DNA of 34,661 nt, taken from the NCBI GenBank assembly GCA_947453225.1, contig CANGFV010000010.1:1-34661 (forward strand), given 5' to 3'. Both the position numbers and the translations under genes were made by a program. The DNA comes from Pseudomonadota bacterium. GTDB taxonomy: Bacteria; Pseudomonadota; Gammaproteobacteria; Steroidobacterales; Steroidobacteraceae. A model generated the notes under the pieces. That model had not been told where the DNA came from and made no database searches. It saw nothing but the letters and a program-made list of their open reading frames with translations. Positions 1 to 8,640 of this stretch are shown piece after piece. The first letter of the stretch is position 1, and each line of letters begins with the position of its first letter.

Positions 1-1047
1 AAATCCGGCAAAAAAATTGATAGCACAGACATAGCACTGTTCTCACGCCAGCTAGCAACTATGATGCATGCCGGCATTCCGATGGTACAAGCCTTTGATA
101 TTGTTGGTAAGGGTCATGAAAAACCCGCAATGCAAAAACTAATATTTGCAATTAAGGCAGATGTAGAAGCAGGTACCACACTGCACGAATCGCTGGCCAA
201 GCACCCGCTGTATTTTGATGATCTGTTTGTTAACTTGATTGAAGCGGGTGAGCACGCTGGCGCACTTGAAACCTTGCTTGAAAAAATCGCCACTTACAAA
301 GAAAAAACCGAAGCGCTGAAAAAGAAAATCAAAAAAGCATTGTTTTATCCCGCAGCTGTATTGGTGGTTGCTGTAATCGTCACCGTGATTCTTTTGCTGT
401 TCGTGATTCCTCAATTTGAAAGCATCTTTAAAGACTTTGGCGCAGACTTACCCGCTTTCACCATGATGGTAATTAACCTCTCTAAGTTTGTTCAAGCTTA
501 TGGCTCCATCCTTGGACTGATACTTGGCGGCGGCATTTATGCGTTCTTTTATTTTAAGAAACGTTCTAAGCCCATGCGTCAAAGCATTGACCGCTTACTG
601 CTGAAACTCCCAGTGGTCGGACAGATCCTGACCAAAGCCTCAATTGCACGCTTTGCCCGAACGCTTTCCACCATGTTTGCCGCCGGCGTACCGTTAGTTG
701 AAGCGCTGACTTCAGTGGCGGGCGCCACCGGTAACATTGTCTATGAAAATGCAACTTTGAAAATTCGTGATGAGGTCGCCACCGGCCAGCGTTTGCAGAT
801 TTGCCTTGAGCAAACTCGGCTGTTTCCTAATATGGTGGTGCAAATGATCGCCGTGGGTGAAGAATCAGGGTCACTTGATGCGATGTCGGCAAAAGTGGCT
901 GATTTTTACGAAGCGGATGTCGACGCTGCAGTCGATGCGATGAGCAGTCTGCTCGAACCATTGATCATGGTTGTGCTGGGTGTACTCGTCGGTGGCATGG
1001 TGATCGCCATGTACTTACCCATCTTCAAAATGGGCTCCGTGGTCTAA
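1..1047 (+). CDS. pilC: Type IV pilus inner-membrane platform protein PilC (5' partial)
   Basis: PilC is the polytopic inner-membrane platform of the type IV pilus machine, which couples the PilB/PilT ATPases to pilin assembly. The reading frame is open from base 1; the codons before the first ATG at 61 read FSRQLATMMHAGIPMVQAFD, the typical start of the first T2SSF/GspF domain, so the true start lies upstream of the window. A second copy of the domain begins near base 640 (ARFARTLSTMFAAGVPLVEAL). Strongly hydrophobic segments lie at about 350-410, 510-560 and 960-1020. The C-terminus (MYLPIFKMGSVV) is the family's usual ending. pilD follows 13 bp downstream on the same strand, the usual pilBCD order. 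PilB would be expected upstream. Confidence in the family is high. Confidence 0.97.
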   Translation, partial: KSGKKIDSTDIALFSRQLATMMHAGIPMVQAFDIVGKGHEKPAMQKLIFAIKADVEAGTTLHESLAKHPLYFDDLFVNLIEAGEHAGALETLLEKIATYKEKTEALKKKIKKALFYPAAVLVVAVIVTVILLLFVIPQFESIFKDFGADLPAFTMMVINLSKFVQAYGSILGLILGGGIYAFFYFKKRSKPMRQSIDRLLLKLPVVGQILTKASIARFARTLSTMFAAGVPLVEALTSVAGATGNIVYENATLKIRDEVATGQRLQICLEQTRLFPNMVVQMIAVGEESGSLDAMSAKVADFYEADVDAAVDAMSSLLEPLIMVVLGVLVGGMVIAMYLPIFKMGSVV

Positions 1048-1060
1048 TACCAGCAGCCAC

Positions 1061-1942
1061 ATGACTCTCGCCGAGCTTTATGCATCTCAACCCAACTGGC
1101 TGATTGGCACTGTTTTCATTGTCAGTCTACTGATCGGTAGCTTTCTCAATGTTGTGATTCACCGCCTACCCATCATGATGGAACGCGAGTGGCGATTACA
1201 GGCTGAAGCCATACTCAATACTGCACCGCAACAAGACAGCGGTCAGCCTTATAATTTAATCACCCCGCGCTCTGCATGTCCTCAGTGCCACACTCAACTG
1301 AGCGCACTACAGAATATTCCTGTGATCAGTTGGCTGTTATTAAAAGCACGTTGCGCACACTGCAAACACCCGATCTCGGCGCGTTATCCGCTAATAGAAC
1401 TAGTCACTGCACTTCTATCTGCTGTCGTGGCATGGCGCTTTGGGTTTAACTGGCATATGGCTGCCGCACTTGTACTGACATGGACACTGATCGCGCTTTC
1501 CGCCATTGATCTTGACCATCAACTGCTGCCGGATAGTCTCACTTTGCCATTACTGTGGCTAGGCCTGGCTTGCAGTTTAATGCCCAATCAACTTTCCACC
1601 ATCACAACTCAAGAAGCCTTAATGGGCGCAATGGTCGGATATCTAAGCCTGTGGCTTGTTTATCATTTATTTAAATTAGCGACCGGCAAGGAAGGCATGG
1701 GCTATGGCGACTTCAAGCTACTCGCTGCTTTAGGTGCGTGGCTCGGGTGGCAAATGCTACCGTTAATTATTTTATTGTCGGCTTGCGTCGGCGCCGCCGT
1801 GGGTATTGGTCTGATATTTTTTCGGGGTCGTGACCACAGCATCCCCATGCCGTTTGGTCCGTACCTGGCCGCCGCCGGCTGGATTGCCCTGTTGTGGGGA
1901 CAGCAAATTGTCTCAACCTATTTAGGATTTATTCAGGGCTAA
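1061..1942 (+). CDS. pilD: Prepilin leader peptidase / N-methyltransferase PilD
   Basis: This bifunctional inner-membrane aspartyl protease removes the prepilin leader and methylates the new N-terminus. The 293-aa length is normal. The N-terminus has the hydrophobic segment and SFLNVVIHRLP motif of the DiS_P_DiS domain. The zinc-type pair CPQC and CAHC (near residues 72-100) is intact. The two catalytic aspartates sit in AIDLDHQLLPD and in the GMGYGDFKLLAALGAW motif. Several transmembrane segments follow. It lies 13 bp after pilC and 1 bp before the coaE start, so the genes are probably one transcript. It probably also serves any type II secretion system of the host, which is inference. Confidence 0.97.
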   Translation: MTLAELYASQPNWLIGTVFIVSLLIGSFLNVVIHRLPIMMEREWRLQAEAILNTAPQQDSGQPYNLITPRSACPQCHTQLSALQNIPVISWLLLKARCAHCKHPISARYPLIELVTALLSAVVAWRFGFNWHMAAALVLTWTLIALSAIDLDHQLLPDSLTLPLLWLGLACSLMPNQLSTITTQEALMGAMVGYLSLWLVYHLFKLATGKEGMGYGDFKLLAALGAWLGWQMLPLIILLSACVGAAVGIGLIFFRGRDHSIPMPFGPYLAAAGWIALLWGQQIVSTYLGFIQG

Positions 1943-1943
1943 C

Positions 1944-2576
1944 GTGCATACCCATCGACCGCTGTGGATTGCCTTAACCGGCGGCATTGCCAGCGGCAAA
2001 AGCGCGGTCGCAAACGAGTTTTCCCGCCTTGGCGTGCCCATCATTGATCTAGATGTTCTGGCTCGGCAAGTCGTTGCGTCTGGCCAGCCTGCGCTGACTG
2101 CCATCATTGAGCATTTCGGCACCGCCCTATTAAACAATGACGGCAGCCTGAATCGAGCGCGTTTAAGGGAACTAATCTTCAGTGATCCCGCCAAGAAACA
2201 AGCACTTGAAAGCATCCTGCATCCGGCCATCCGTCACGCGCAACTTGCCCTTGCTGCCCAACTTGGCGGCCCCTACCAGATTCATGTCGTACCGCTGCTG
2301 ATCGAAACTCAACGCCAAGACAGATACGACCGTATTCTTGTGGTGACCTGTGACCGGGCAACGCAACTCAAACGTCTACTTCAGCGCGACGGCATCCAGC
2401 CACAGTTAGCCGAACAGATGCTCGATGCCCAAGTCAGCTCGGCAGAACGTTTGAAATACGCCAATGACGTGCTAGAAAATGACGGCTTGCCAAGCGAAAT
2501 AGCCGCTAAAGTCGCCGCTTTGCACCATCAATATCTTGCACTTGCGGGCAACCCGGCTGTAACAACCCCAAGGTGA
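1944..2576 (+). CDS. coaE: Dephospho-CoA kinase (GTG start)
   Basis: CoaE phosphorylates the 3'-hydroxyl of dephospho-CoA in the last step of coenzyme A synthesis in the cytoplasm. The P-loop GGIASGKS is at residues 13-20. The lid and substrate regions are recognisable (LRELIFSDPAKKQ, ILHPAIR, and VVTCDRATQLKRLLQRDG). The start is GTG at 1944, one base after the pilD stop; no ATG lies before the P-loop, and the length of 210 aa fits the family (about 200-210). The tight spacing to pilD suggests translational coupling. The pilD-coaE pairing is common in gamma- and betaproteobacteria. Confidence 0.96.
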   Translation: MHTHRPLWIALTGGIASGKSAVANEFSRLGVPIIDLDVLARQVVASGQPALTAIIEHFGTALLNNDGSLNRARLRELIFSDPAKKQALESILHPAIRHAQLALAAQLGGPYQIHVVPLLIETQRQDRYDRILVVTCDRATQLKRLLQRDGIQPQLAEQMLDAQVSSAERLKYANDVLENDGLPSEIAAKVAALHHQYLALAGNPAVTTPR

Positions 2577-2645
2577 AAAGCCATAGTTTTGGATAGTTAC
2601 TCAAAAGAGTTGGCTTGACCCTAGTCTGTAAAGCACAATAGCACG

Positions 2646-3446
2646 ATGACTCCAACAGATATTCAGAGCGGCACTCCACAAGCCGCCACCATCACCTACG
2701 AGCAACCGCTCAGTGAGCGCCTGCGCACCTATCTGCGACTGGAGTTTCTATATCGCCAAATGCAGTTTAATCAGCAGAACACGGATGCATGGTCTACACG
2801 TTCGGCAATGAATGCAATTTTGGACATTCTGGCAATCACCGCCCGAGGCGATTGCCGCACCGATGCCTTGAAAGAAATTGAACGGCAACTGGTGTTACTC
2901 AATGAATATAGACATCACACTGCGGTTGACACCGAGCGCTTGGATAACATCCTGCAACAACTGGCGCACCACCGTGGCGAACTGAACTCGGTGCCCGGTG
3001 CGTTTATGCAGAACCTGCGCGATTCAGAATTCTTAAATTCAATCCGCCATCGCAGTGCAATTCCAGGTGGCACCTGTGAATTTGATTTGCGCGACTACTA
3101 CTACTGGCTCAATCAAAGCTTTGCTATTCGACAGGCTGATTTAGATCTCTGGACGAAAGATATTCGTATCTTGTGCGAAGCCATCACTTGCTTGCTTTGG
3201 GTAATTCGTGAACAAGCAAAGACTCGCCGCGAAACTGCAGTAGGTGGTCAATTTCAATTGAACCTAGATAAAGACAATCACTGCCAGCTGATACGTGTGA
3301 CACTTCCATCAGGTAGTGATTTATATCCAGAAATCAGCGGTACTCACTATCGTTGCATCGTACGCTTCTTAAAATGGCAGGGCGTAGCCAGCAGACCTAT
3401 CCAAGCAGAAGCCGACATTCCATTTTTATTGACCACCTGCAGCTAA
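2646..3446 (+). CDS. zapD: Cell division protein ZapD
   Basis: ZapD (formerly YacF, DUF1342) binds the C-terminal tail of FtsZ and bundles Z-ring protofilaments. The family is recognised from the N-terminal block YEQPLSERLRTYLRLEFLY and the C-terminal region with GTHYRCIVRFLKWQ. The 266-aa length is close to the E. coli protein (247 aa), with a slightly longer N-terminus. It follows coaE after 69 bp and precedes yacG by 6 bp, matching the conserved coaE-zapD-yacG order. No strong ribosome-binding site is visible before the ATG. Confidence 0.95.
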   Translation: MTPTDIQSGTPQAATITYEQPLSERLRTYLRLEFLYRQMQFNQQNTDAWSTRSAMNAILDILAITARGDCRTDALKEIERQLVLLNEYRHHTAVDTERLDNILQQLAHHRGELNSVPGAFMQNLRDSEFLNSIRHRSAIPGGTCEFDLRDYYYWLNQSFAIRQADLDLWTKDIRILCEAITCLLWVIREQAKTRRETAVGGQFQLNLDKDNHCQLIRVTLPSGSDLYPEISGTHYRCIVRFLKWQGVASRPIQAEADIPFLLTTCS

Positions 3447-3452
3447 TCGGTC

Positions 3453-3644
3453 ATGCCCCATGTTAAATGTCCAACCTGTCAACGCGACAGCGAATGGTCA
3501 ATCAATAATCTATACCGTCCTTTTTGTAGCGAGCGCTGCAAGCTCATTGATCTTGGCGACTGGGCTGCCGAAAAACATGCAATTCCGGTGGTTGAATTAG
3601 ATGATGAATCGCAACTACCTGAAGACCTTAAGCCAGCGTCTTAA
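3453..3644 (+). CDS. yacG: DNA gyrase inhibitor / zinc-binding protein YacG
   Basis: YacG is a small zinc protein that binds GyrB and inhibits DNA gyrase in E. coli. This 63-aa protein has the CPTC pair near residues 7-10 and the CSERC pair near residues 26-30, giving the four-cysteine zinc site, followed by the conserved [14 protein letters not shown] block. It starts 6 bp after zapD and is probably in the same operon. Its last codons overlap, on the opposite strand, the end of a broken mutT (3628-3772), so this is where the ancestral yacG/mutT convergent junction survives. Confidence 0.95.
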   Translation: MPHVKCPTCQRDSEWSINNLYRPFCSERCKLIDLGDWAAEKHAIPVVELDDESQLPEDLKPAS

Positions 3645-3772
3645 CCAACGCAGCTATTAAAGGTAAGTCTGCCGGAAGTAAGTCAGCGGTATGCAACTCT
3701 GCCACACTGACCCACCGTAGGGCTTGATGATCTAAGGGTTGGGGTTCACCTATAAACTCAGTGACTAGCCAT
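3628..3772 (-). pseudogene. mutT: 3' remnant of mutT (first of three copies)
   Basis: On the minus strand this stretch encodes the last 48 codons of a MutT-like protein: WLVTEFTG, then [14 protein letters not shown] and finally [17 protein letters not shown], ending at TAA (3630-3628). It is clearly homologous to the two intact copies at 7665-8075 and 30577-30987, but more diverged from both at the nucleotide level. Homology breaks off abruptly at about 3772, where the amine oxidase gene begins; the Nudix box and start codon are absent. Its stop overlaps the end of yacG by 17 bp, so this is most likely the original chromosomal mutT, disrupted by the first accessory insertion. Confidence 0.88.
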
Positions 3773-5186
3773 TCCGAGCATTTAATATTCTGTTAGCTTC
3801 GCGCTCACCAGACTCAAATGCACCTCGCACTGTTGATGTGTGTTTCTGATAGGTCGCCTCACCAGCAAAATACAACTTATCACCCACAGGCTCGGATAGT
3901 GCTTCGTTATCTCTTCCGGTTGCTCCTGGCGGTAAGTAACTGTAGGAACCTAATGAAAAAGGATCCATACCCCAACGGGTCACTTTTATTGCAACTGGAT
4001 CACTCAATTTAGAGCCTAACATTTTGCGCAAAATTTGCATGGCAATCGCAGCAACTTCAGCGTCCGTCTTCTTTTCATTATCTAATGCCACCTGCCCTAC
4101 GTTATATCCAGCAAGAATAGGTGCATCCATAAATCTTGATAAGTTAACCCACTCACAGAACTGTCGGCTTTGCGAATCGGCGAAGTTAAATAAGTGAAGA
4201 TCAGGCCATTGCACTTTATCGAACCTCAGGCAGATTTTATTCATTAAACCAAATCCGATAGCCTGAATTGCCTTTAGTTTAGAAGCTGGCAACGGCGGAT
4301 CAAATTGCACAGCACCGGACTTCAATACACCTAAAGGCAAAGTGACGATAACGCGCTTAGATTTATAGCTTTTTTTATCTGTCACAACTGTCACATCACT
4401 GGTCGATGTATTTACTCGACGAACAGCTTCACCTAGATGAATATCTAGCTGCTTTGACAATAAAAGTGGGATTTGTGCATAACCTTTTGGCAATACAACA
4501 TCACCGCCTAGTTCATCCGCACCCTGATCATAGTGATAGAACGAGAGCTGATTAAGATCAGCGGCATATTCATGCTCAATTTCGTAATTAGCTTCAAAAT
4601 CTAATATCTCTCTCTGAGTAGCATTTGAAACACTAGAAGTCGCCACAGAACTCCATACCTTTTCCAATGGCAAATCAGGTAAATGCTGATCTCGATACAC
4701 CTTTCTCAATTGATTAACAGAGCCATTCACTCGCTTAAATAACTGTTCAGCAGTTTTAATCTGATCTTCAGACCACTCAGCACCATCACCACTAAAGACT
4801 TTTCTAGAGTCATAATCGGTCATAAATATAGGTAGAGCATTTGACTTGGCTATCTCTGCCAGTGGATTGCCAGTGATTCCATGAATCCACTGAGCCCCAA
4901 GATCCACAGAGACATCTGGGCCAAATAGATCTGTCCACACCCGTCCACCAATACGTTGCCTCGCTTCTACAACCACTACCCGTTGACCTGCCTGATGCAA
5001 CTTTCTTGCTGCAACCAATCCAGCAACTCCCGCTCCGATAACAATGCAGTCGTAAACTTTAGATTCAGCAGACCTAACGCGTTGGCCAACAGTAAGCGCG
5101 GCCGTCGCCAAAACCCCGCCTATCAACTCCCGCCGCGTATGCTTTTTCTGATGTGATTTAGGCTGGATATGCAATATATTTTTCAT
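3765..5186 (-). CDS. Tat-exported FAD-dependent amine oxidase
   Basis: This is a flavin-containing amine oxidase of the monoamine/polyamine oxidase (LSD1-like) family, which oxidises amines to aldehyde or iminium products with release of hydrogen peroxide. The N-terminus has a twin-arginine signal ([15 protein letters not shown]), which suggests export of the folded flavoprotein. The dinucleotide-binding motif [15 protein letters not shown] and the flanking GGRVWTD lie near residues 48-85. The C-terminal FAD-contacting motif [20 protein letters not shown] is intact. Length 473 aa is normal. Its stop codon lies inside the mutT remnant: the TAG at 3767-3765 comes from former mutT sequence, so insertion fixed the end of this gene. 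The substrate cannot be told from sequence; polyamine is a guess. Confidence 0.9.
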   Translation of the reverse strand: MKNILHIQPKSHQKKHTRRELIGGVLATAALTVGQRVRSAESKVYDCIVIGAGVAGLVAARKLHQAGQRVVVVEARQRIGGRVWTDLFGPDVSVDLGAQWIHGITGNPLAEIAKSNALPIFMTDYDSRKVFSGDGAEWSEDQIKTAEQLFKRVNGSVNQLRKVYRDQHLPDLPLEKVWSSVATSSVSNATQREILDFEANYEIEHEYAADLNQLSFYHYDQGADELGGDVVLPKGYAQIPLLLSKQLDIHLGEAVRRVNTSTSDVTVVTDKKSYKSKRVIVTLPLGVLKSGAVQFDPPLPASKLKAIQAIGFGLMNKICLRFDKVQWPDLHLFNFADSQSRQFCEWVNLSRFMDAPILAGYNVGQVALDNEKKTDAEVAAIAMQILRKMLGSKLSDPVAIKVTRWGMDPFSLGSYSYLPPGATGRDNEALSEPVGDKLYFAGEATYQKHTSTVRGAFESGEREANRILNARNG

Positions 5187-5339
5187 TTTTTTATAGCCGA
5201 ATAGAATGAAGTTTTCAAATGCGATTATAGACTATCGTCTTTGAAAGACATTAGTACACTACTTTCCCCAAAGTATTCATGATTCTCTTCGATATCACGA
5301 ATTACAAATTTTTTCTTCCATTAATCACTACTTACTTGT

Positions 5340-5387
5340 CCTTAAGCAGTAATGCTAATGTCAGAATTTGTAGGTTAAGACCGGAGA
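5340..5387. repeat. 48-bp direct repeat, left copy (candidate element end)
   Basis: This 48-bp sequence, starting CCTTAAGCAG and ending GACCGGAGA, recurs in the same orientation and at the same length at 25091-25138, with 42 of 48 positions identical by eye. The left copy lies 154 bp upstream of the amine oxidase start; the right copy lies 19 bp upstream of the 430-aa integrase start. The pair brackets about 19.8 kb. It may be an attL/attR pair or a shared regulatory region. In the 249-bp gap 5187-5435 I see no gene. Confidence 0.7.
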
Positions 5388-5435
5388 ATATTCTCTTATG
5401 AGCAAAGTTAAACACAGCAGGCTAATTTATTCGCC

Positions 5436-6140
5436 CTATTTTGAGATAGCTTTTATAAATTCGACCAGTAAGTTAGAGTCATCACCATCCATATCCGATA
5501 GATTATCATCGTCAAGCCAAGATTGGTCAGACTCAAGATGAGGACCAACCAGGCCTATATGTCCTAACTTATAGCTTTGTATCAGCGCAGCGGTTTCACC
5601 TGTTCTATAAACAGACCAGACATCCGATTTATCAGCATCATCAGTCTTGAATTCTGGTCCATCTTGAAAATAAACCCAACGTGGTTTACCGAGCCAGCTC
5701 ACATTTTCCATTCTTGCTTCGATAGTTTTGCTATGAGCTCGTATCTCGCCATTGAATAAGCCTAGTTCACTTCTGCTAGCAACATAAGCCCCGAGACACA
5801 CGCCTAAATAATTTCCGCCCTTTGCTACAAATTCCCTGATCGCAGCAGACTCCCCAGACTGCAATGCATCCATTAATTCCCGTACATCATCACCTCCAGG
5901 AATGGCGAATATCTTTACATCCTTGAGACTCTCCTTTGAGATACCGCCAGCATTTACTCTTCTTACTTCGTAACCTGACTTTTTGATGACCTTAGCCAAC
6001 GATTGTGGACACCCACTACATACACCAGGACCAAAGTAAACAAGAGCAACCGGTAATGATTGAGACTGGGCTGAATAGCATGGAGCAGCAATCATCAACA
6101 TCAGTAGTGCAAGAAAGCGACGAGTAATGAGGAATTGCAT
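5436..6140 (-). CDS. Exported glutamine-amidotransferase-fold (BPL_N-like) protein
   Basis: This 234-aa protein has an N-terminal signal peptide (MQFLITRRFLALLMLMIAA, probable cleavage near CYSAQS). The mature part has the class I glutamine-amidotransferase-like fold found in the BPL_N family: a first strand VALVYFGPGVCSGC, the FAIPGGDD loop and the nucleophile elbow GVCLGAYVAS with its cysteine. The partner His/Glu dyad of true amidotransferases is not obvious, so activity is uncertain. It is divergent from the neighbouring clostripain-family protease (80 bp between starts). Since both are exported they may act together in the periplasm, but that is inference. Local DNA is AT-rich compared with the flanking chromosomal genes. 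Confidence 0.75.
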   Translation of the reverse strand: MQFLITRRFLALLMLMIAAPCYSAQSQSLPVALVYFGPGVCSGCPQSLAKVIKKSGYEVRRVNAGGISKESLKDVKIFAIPGGDDVRELMDALQSGESAAIREFVAKGGNYLGVCLGAYVASRSELGLFNGEIRAHSKTIEARMENVSWLGKPRWVYFQDGPEFKTDDADKSDVWSVYRTGETAALIQSYKLGHIGLVGPHLESDQSWLDDDNLSDMDGDDSNLLVEFIKAISK

Positions 6141-6220
6141 ATATGTCCTAGAATTGGATATTCTGATTATGTTTATTTACAAATCTTTATTGTCAACACT
6201 AACTTCAGTTAATAACAAAA

Positions 6221-7411
6221 ATGTCACTCTTCAAGAGGCTAATTTTAACGTTTTTTGTCTTATTCGCCTTATCTAGTTATATAAAGCTTTTCCCTACTCA
6301 TTGGGGTAATAATAAAGAAAACAAAAATTCTCCCCCAAAATCTGAATGGACCGTCATGGTTTACATGTCTGGTGATAATGATCTAGAAGAATATATTGTC
6401 AAAGATATTGAAAATGAATTAGCAGCCACAGGGTCAACAGCTAAAGTACAAGTCATAGCACTGGCTGACCGTGGGCCAGACTACAATAAAAGTCGTGATG
6501 ACTGGCAAACTACAAAACTGTTCCATGTAAATAAGGGCATGTTAGCAAACTCACAGAGTGCTATTGCGGACTGGGGTGAGCGAAACATGGGCGACAAACA
6601 GACATTGATAGATTTTGTTACTTGGTCAAAAACAAACTATCCGGCAAAACACTATGCTCTATATTTTTGGGGTCATGGATGGAATTGGCATCCAGGGTAT
6701 GTCATGGAAGATGATACAGACAATGATTCGCTCGACATGGACGAACTTAGGAGCGCACTACCATCGTTAGGCTTCATAGACGTTGTTGGGTATGACGGTT
6801 GCAACATGGCATCTATAGAAGTTGATTTCTTATGGCATGGACACGCAACAGCCGTAAGTAGTTCTCAGGAATTTGTTGACTGGAGTGGTCTTGACTACAG
6901 CAAAATAATTTCTTCTTTATCTTCACACCCAGAAATGTCAGCAGACCAACTTGCCATTCTAAGCACACAAAGCGCGACAAATGATAAAACATGGTCAGCT
7001 TTGGCAGTAGATGATCGGTTGATCCCATTGATCAATGCTCTTAGTGAATGGGCTGGCTATATGGACAAGAACCGAAAAACAAGTCTGAAACTATTTGATT
7101 TATCGATAAAAAGCACCAAAGGATTTGCCGATGCCCCTCTAGATAAGGACCTATATAACCTTGCCGAGAAAATCAGCCTAAATACATCTGACAAAATACT
7201 TCAGGAGAGAAGTAAAGCATTAATGGATGCTTTTAATGGTGCTGTTTTAAATGAACATCATGCTAATGAATATACTAATGCACATGGTATTACCATTAGT
7301 ATTTTTGATAAGAGCAAAAATAATAATTCTGATTTAGATTATTACTTAAGCTTAGATTTTCCGATGCAAACCAAATGGGGTAGCTTTCTGGACCACTATA
7401 CTAGGCAATGA
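6221..7411 (+). CDS. Clostripain-family (C11) cysteine protease, membrane-anchored or exported
   Basis: The C11 family are caspase-fold cysteine proteases that usually cleave after basic residues. The protein begins with a hydrophobic segment (RLILTFFVLFALSSYIKLF) acting as signal or anchor. The catalytic domain starts at WTVMVYMSGDNDLEEY. The catalytic histidine is in YFWGHGWNWHPG and the catalytic cysteine in VVGYDGCNMAS; a conserved block SSSQEF follows. Length 396 aa fits the family. It lies divergent to the BPL_N-like gene and is followed after 31 bp by a phased palindrome block. The physiological substrate is unknown. The DNA is AT-rich, consistent with acquisition by transfer. Confidence 0.88.
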   Translation: MSLFKRLILTFFVLFALSSYIKLFPTHWGNNKENKNSPPKSEWTVMVYMSGDNDLEEYIVKDIENELAATGSTAKVQVIALADRGPDYNKSRDDWQTTKLFHVNKGMLANSQSAIADWGERNMGDKQTLIDFVTWSKTNYPAKHYALYFWGHGWNWHPGYVMEDDTDNDSLDMDELRSALPSLGFIDVVGYDGCNMASIEVDFLWHGHATAVSSSQEFVDWSGLDYSKIISSLSSHPEMSADQLAILSTQSATNDKTWSALAVDDRLIPLINALSEWAGYMDKNRKTSLKLFDLSIKSTKGFADAPLDKDLYNLAEKISLNTSDKILQERSKALMDAFNGAVLNEHHANEYTNAHGITISIFDKSKNNNSDLDYYLSLDFPMQTKWGSFLDHYTRQ

Positions 7412-7442
7412 TCAATATTTTCGTTCTTAGTTAACACCCACC

Positions 7443-7513
7443 TGTCGTTTAACACGACACTACAGGTACTGTCGCTTTAAACGACACCAGACCAACTGTC
7501 CGGTTTCCGGACA
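7443..7513. repeat. Three 17-bp palindromes at exact 27-bp period
   Basis: Three sequences of the form TGTC-N9-GACA lie at 7443-7459 (TGTCGTTTAACACGACA), 7470-7486 (TGTCGCTTTAAACGACA) and 7497-7513 (TGTCCGGTTTCCGGACA). Their starts are exactly 27 bp apart. The same three in the same order and period occur at 28752-28822, and related single, paired or inverted copies occur at 22134, 22277, 23728, 23758 and 27149. They sit just downstream of the C11 protease stop. They could bind a recombinase or regulator; there is no T-run, so they are poor terminators. Confidence 0.85.
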
Positions 7514-7529
7514 CTTGACCTAACTTTCT

Positions 7530-7664
7530 GCAAACCCTTCTGCCTAGCGTTTGCCTAACATTTGCATAACTCTCTCATTGGTTTTTCTATTTGTTGAGCA
7601 ATGCTTAGACCTGACTTTGACTATCCAAGCCTCCTTGTTCCTCCCTAACATTCGCCTAAACTCC
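7530..7664. repeat. Arm-like repeat sequence downstream of mutT (copy 1)
   Basis: This stretch is closely similar to 28829-28980 and 30439-30576. It contains short direct repeats around the motif TGCCTAAC: at 7541, 7552 and 7563 they follow an 11-bp period (TGCCTAGCG, TGCCTAACA, TGCATAACT), and further variants lie near 7644 and 7654. Together with the following mutT and a secA-tail copy it forms a block of about 590 bp (7530-8118) duplicated at 30439-31030. Phased direct repeats of this kind resemble arm-type integrase sites, but that is inference. Confidence 0.75.
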
Positions 7665-8075
7665 TCAGCCAAGCCTCTTAACTAACGCAGCTATTAATGG
7701 CAGGTCTGCCGGAAGTAGATCAGCCCCATGCAACTCTTCCACACTGACCCACCGTAGAGCTTGATGGTCTAAGGGTTGGGGTGTACCAGTAAACTCAGTG
7801 ACTAGCCATAACTCCAAGTGAACATGTCTGTCTTCATACTCATGCTCACAGCTGACCAAGTATTCAGCACTATTAACTTCTACGCCCAGCTCTTCTAGTA
7901 ATTCTCGCTGTAATGCCGCCAGTGGTGTTTCACCCTGATCTACTTTGCCACCAGGAAACTCCCATCCCCCAGCCATATGCTTCCCAATAGGTCGTTGCGC
8001 AATCAGTATCTGACCTTGCAACGACACCAATGCACCTGCCACAACATGGATGGCTTTTTTGGGTGCATGGGACAT
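7665..8075 (-). CDS. mutT: MutT-family Nudix hydrolase (second copy, intact)
   Basis: MutT hydrolyses 8-oxo-dGTP to the monophosphate and so prevents A:T to C:G transversions. The 136-aa protein carries a complete Nudix box at residues 43-65 (G43-x5-E49-x7-RELLEELGV). It differs from the copy at 30577-30987 at 11 of 136 residues, all in the second half apart from two just after the box glutamate. Unlike that copy it is not preceded by secA but only by the last 10 secA codons (8084-8118), so its ancestral promoter is lost unless one lies in the 8.1-8.27 kb gap. It is probably functional by sequence. Whether this copy or the secA-linked one is older cannot be decided here. Confidence 0.93.
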   Translation of the reverse strand: MSHAPKKAIHVVAGALVSLQGQILIAQRPIGKHMAGGWEFPGGKVDQGETPLAALQRELLEELGVEVNSAEYLVSCEHEYEDRHVHLELWLVTEFTGTPQPLDHQALRWVSVEELHGADLLPADLPLIAALVKRLG

Positions 8076-8083
8076 ACTTTAGA

Positions 8084-8118
8084 TTAGTTTTCTAGCGTAC
8101 CGTGGCAATGCTTGTATT
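8084..8118 (-). repeat. 35-bp copy of the secA 3' end (candidate attachment site)
   Basis: The minus strand encodes [10 protein letters not shown] followed by TAA, the last ten residues of SecA. The 32 bases beyond the stop codon are identical to 30999-31030 inside real secA; only the stop differs (TAA against TGA). Homology stops sharply at 8118. Sharp duplication of the 3' end of a conserved gene is the usual footprint of an integrase targeting that gene end, but recombination between related chromosomes could also give it. Confidence 0.8.
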
Positions 8119-8213
8119 GCTACGCGGCTGAATATCCGCTTGATTTTGCTGATGATTTTTCAGCATTTTTCTGCTGCCAAACATCTGCCTAACACTACCA
8201 AGGTCTGTCACCA

Positions 8214-8239
8214 TTAAAAATGTATGCTTTTCATACATT
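8214..8239 (-). terminator. Intrinsic terminator for the DUF6641/DUF6876 operon
   Basis: On the minus strand an 8-bp stem (AATGTATG / CATACATT, 8239-8232 with 8226-8219) with a 5-base loop is followed by a run of T (8219-8214 region). It lies about 33 bp past the DUF6876 stop. The stem is AT-rich, so it may be weak. The remaining gap 8119-8213 shows no gene, only a TGCCTAACA motif at about 8187 like those in the arm sequences. Confidence 0.55.
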
Positions 8240-8271
8240 CTTGCACGGCAGATATTGCTCCCCATTTCTCA

Positions 8272-8640
8272 CTAATACTCACTAGGCAGCATGGCCACCC
8301 AGTATTGGCCATCCCAGCAGGCGTATAGCTGGATGGTGGGTAGGGGGAAATCTGTGTACTCCACCACCTGACTGGCCAGCTGCCGGTCATTGCCGTCCTC
8401 AATTGATATGTACGCACCCCTGCCCTGTCGCACCATTTTCAGCACAGTAAATCGCTCTGCCTGATGATCTATTGAGACCAGGTGTGATGCATACAAGTCC
8501 AGTAGCCAGTAACAGCTGGCCTGATCAGCCAAGTACTTCACACCCTCAGTCACAATAAAGCGGTTAGTAATCCTGTAGTACTGAGTAGTACCGATAAAAC
8601 TGGCCAGTTCCGTGGCCAGTTGTTCATTGTTGATACCCAT
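8272..8640 (-). CDS. DUF6876 family protein
   Basis: This 122-aa protein resembles the DUF6876 family, often found on plasmids and integrative elements. Recognisable features are the N-terminal FIGTTQYYRI segment, then VTEGVKYLADQASCYWLLDL, and the C-terminal block with YTDFPLPTIQLYACWDG. No catalytic motif or membrane segment is visible, and the function of the family is not known to me. Its ATG overlaps the stop of the upstream DUF6641 gene by one base (TAATG), so the two are translationally coupled. The pairing with DUF6641 supports a mobile-element origin. Confidence 0.8.
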   Translation of the reverse strand: MGINNEQLATELASFIGTTQYYRITNRFIVTEGVKYLADQASCYWLLDLYASHLVSIDHQAERFTVLKMVRQGRGAYISIEDGNDRQLASQVVEYTDFPLPTIQLYACWDGQYWVAMLPSEY

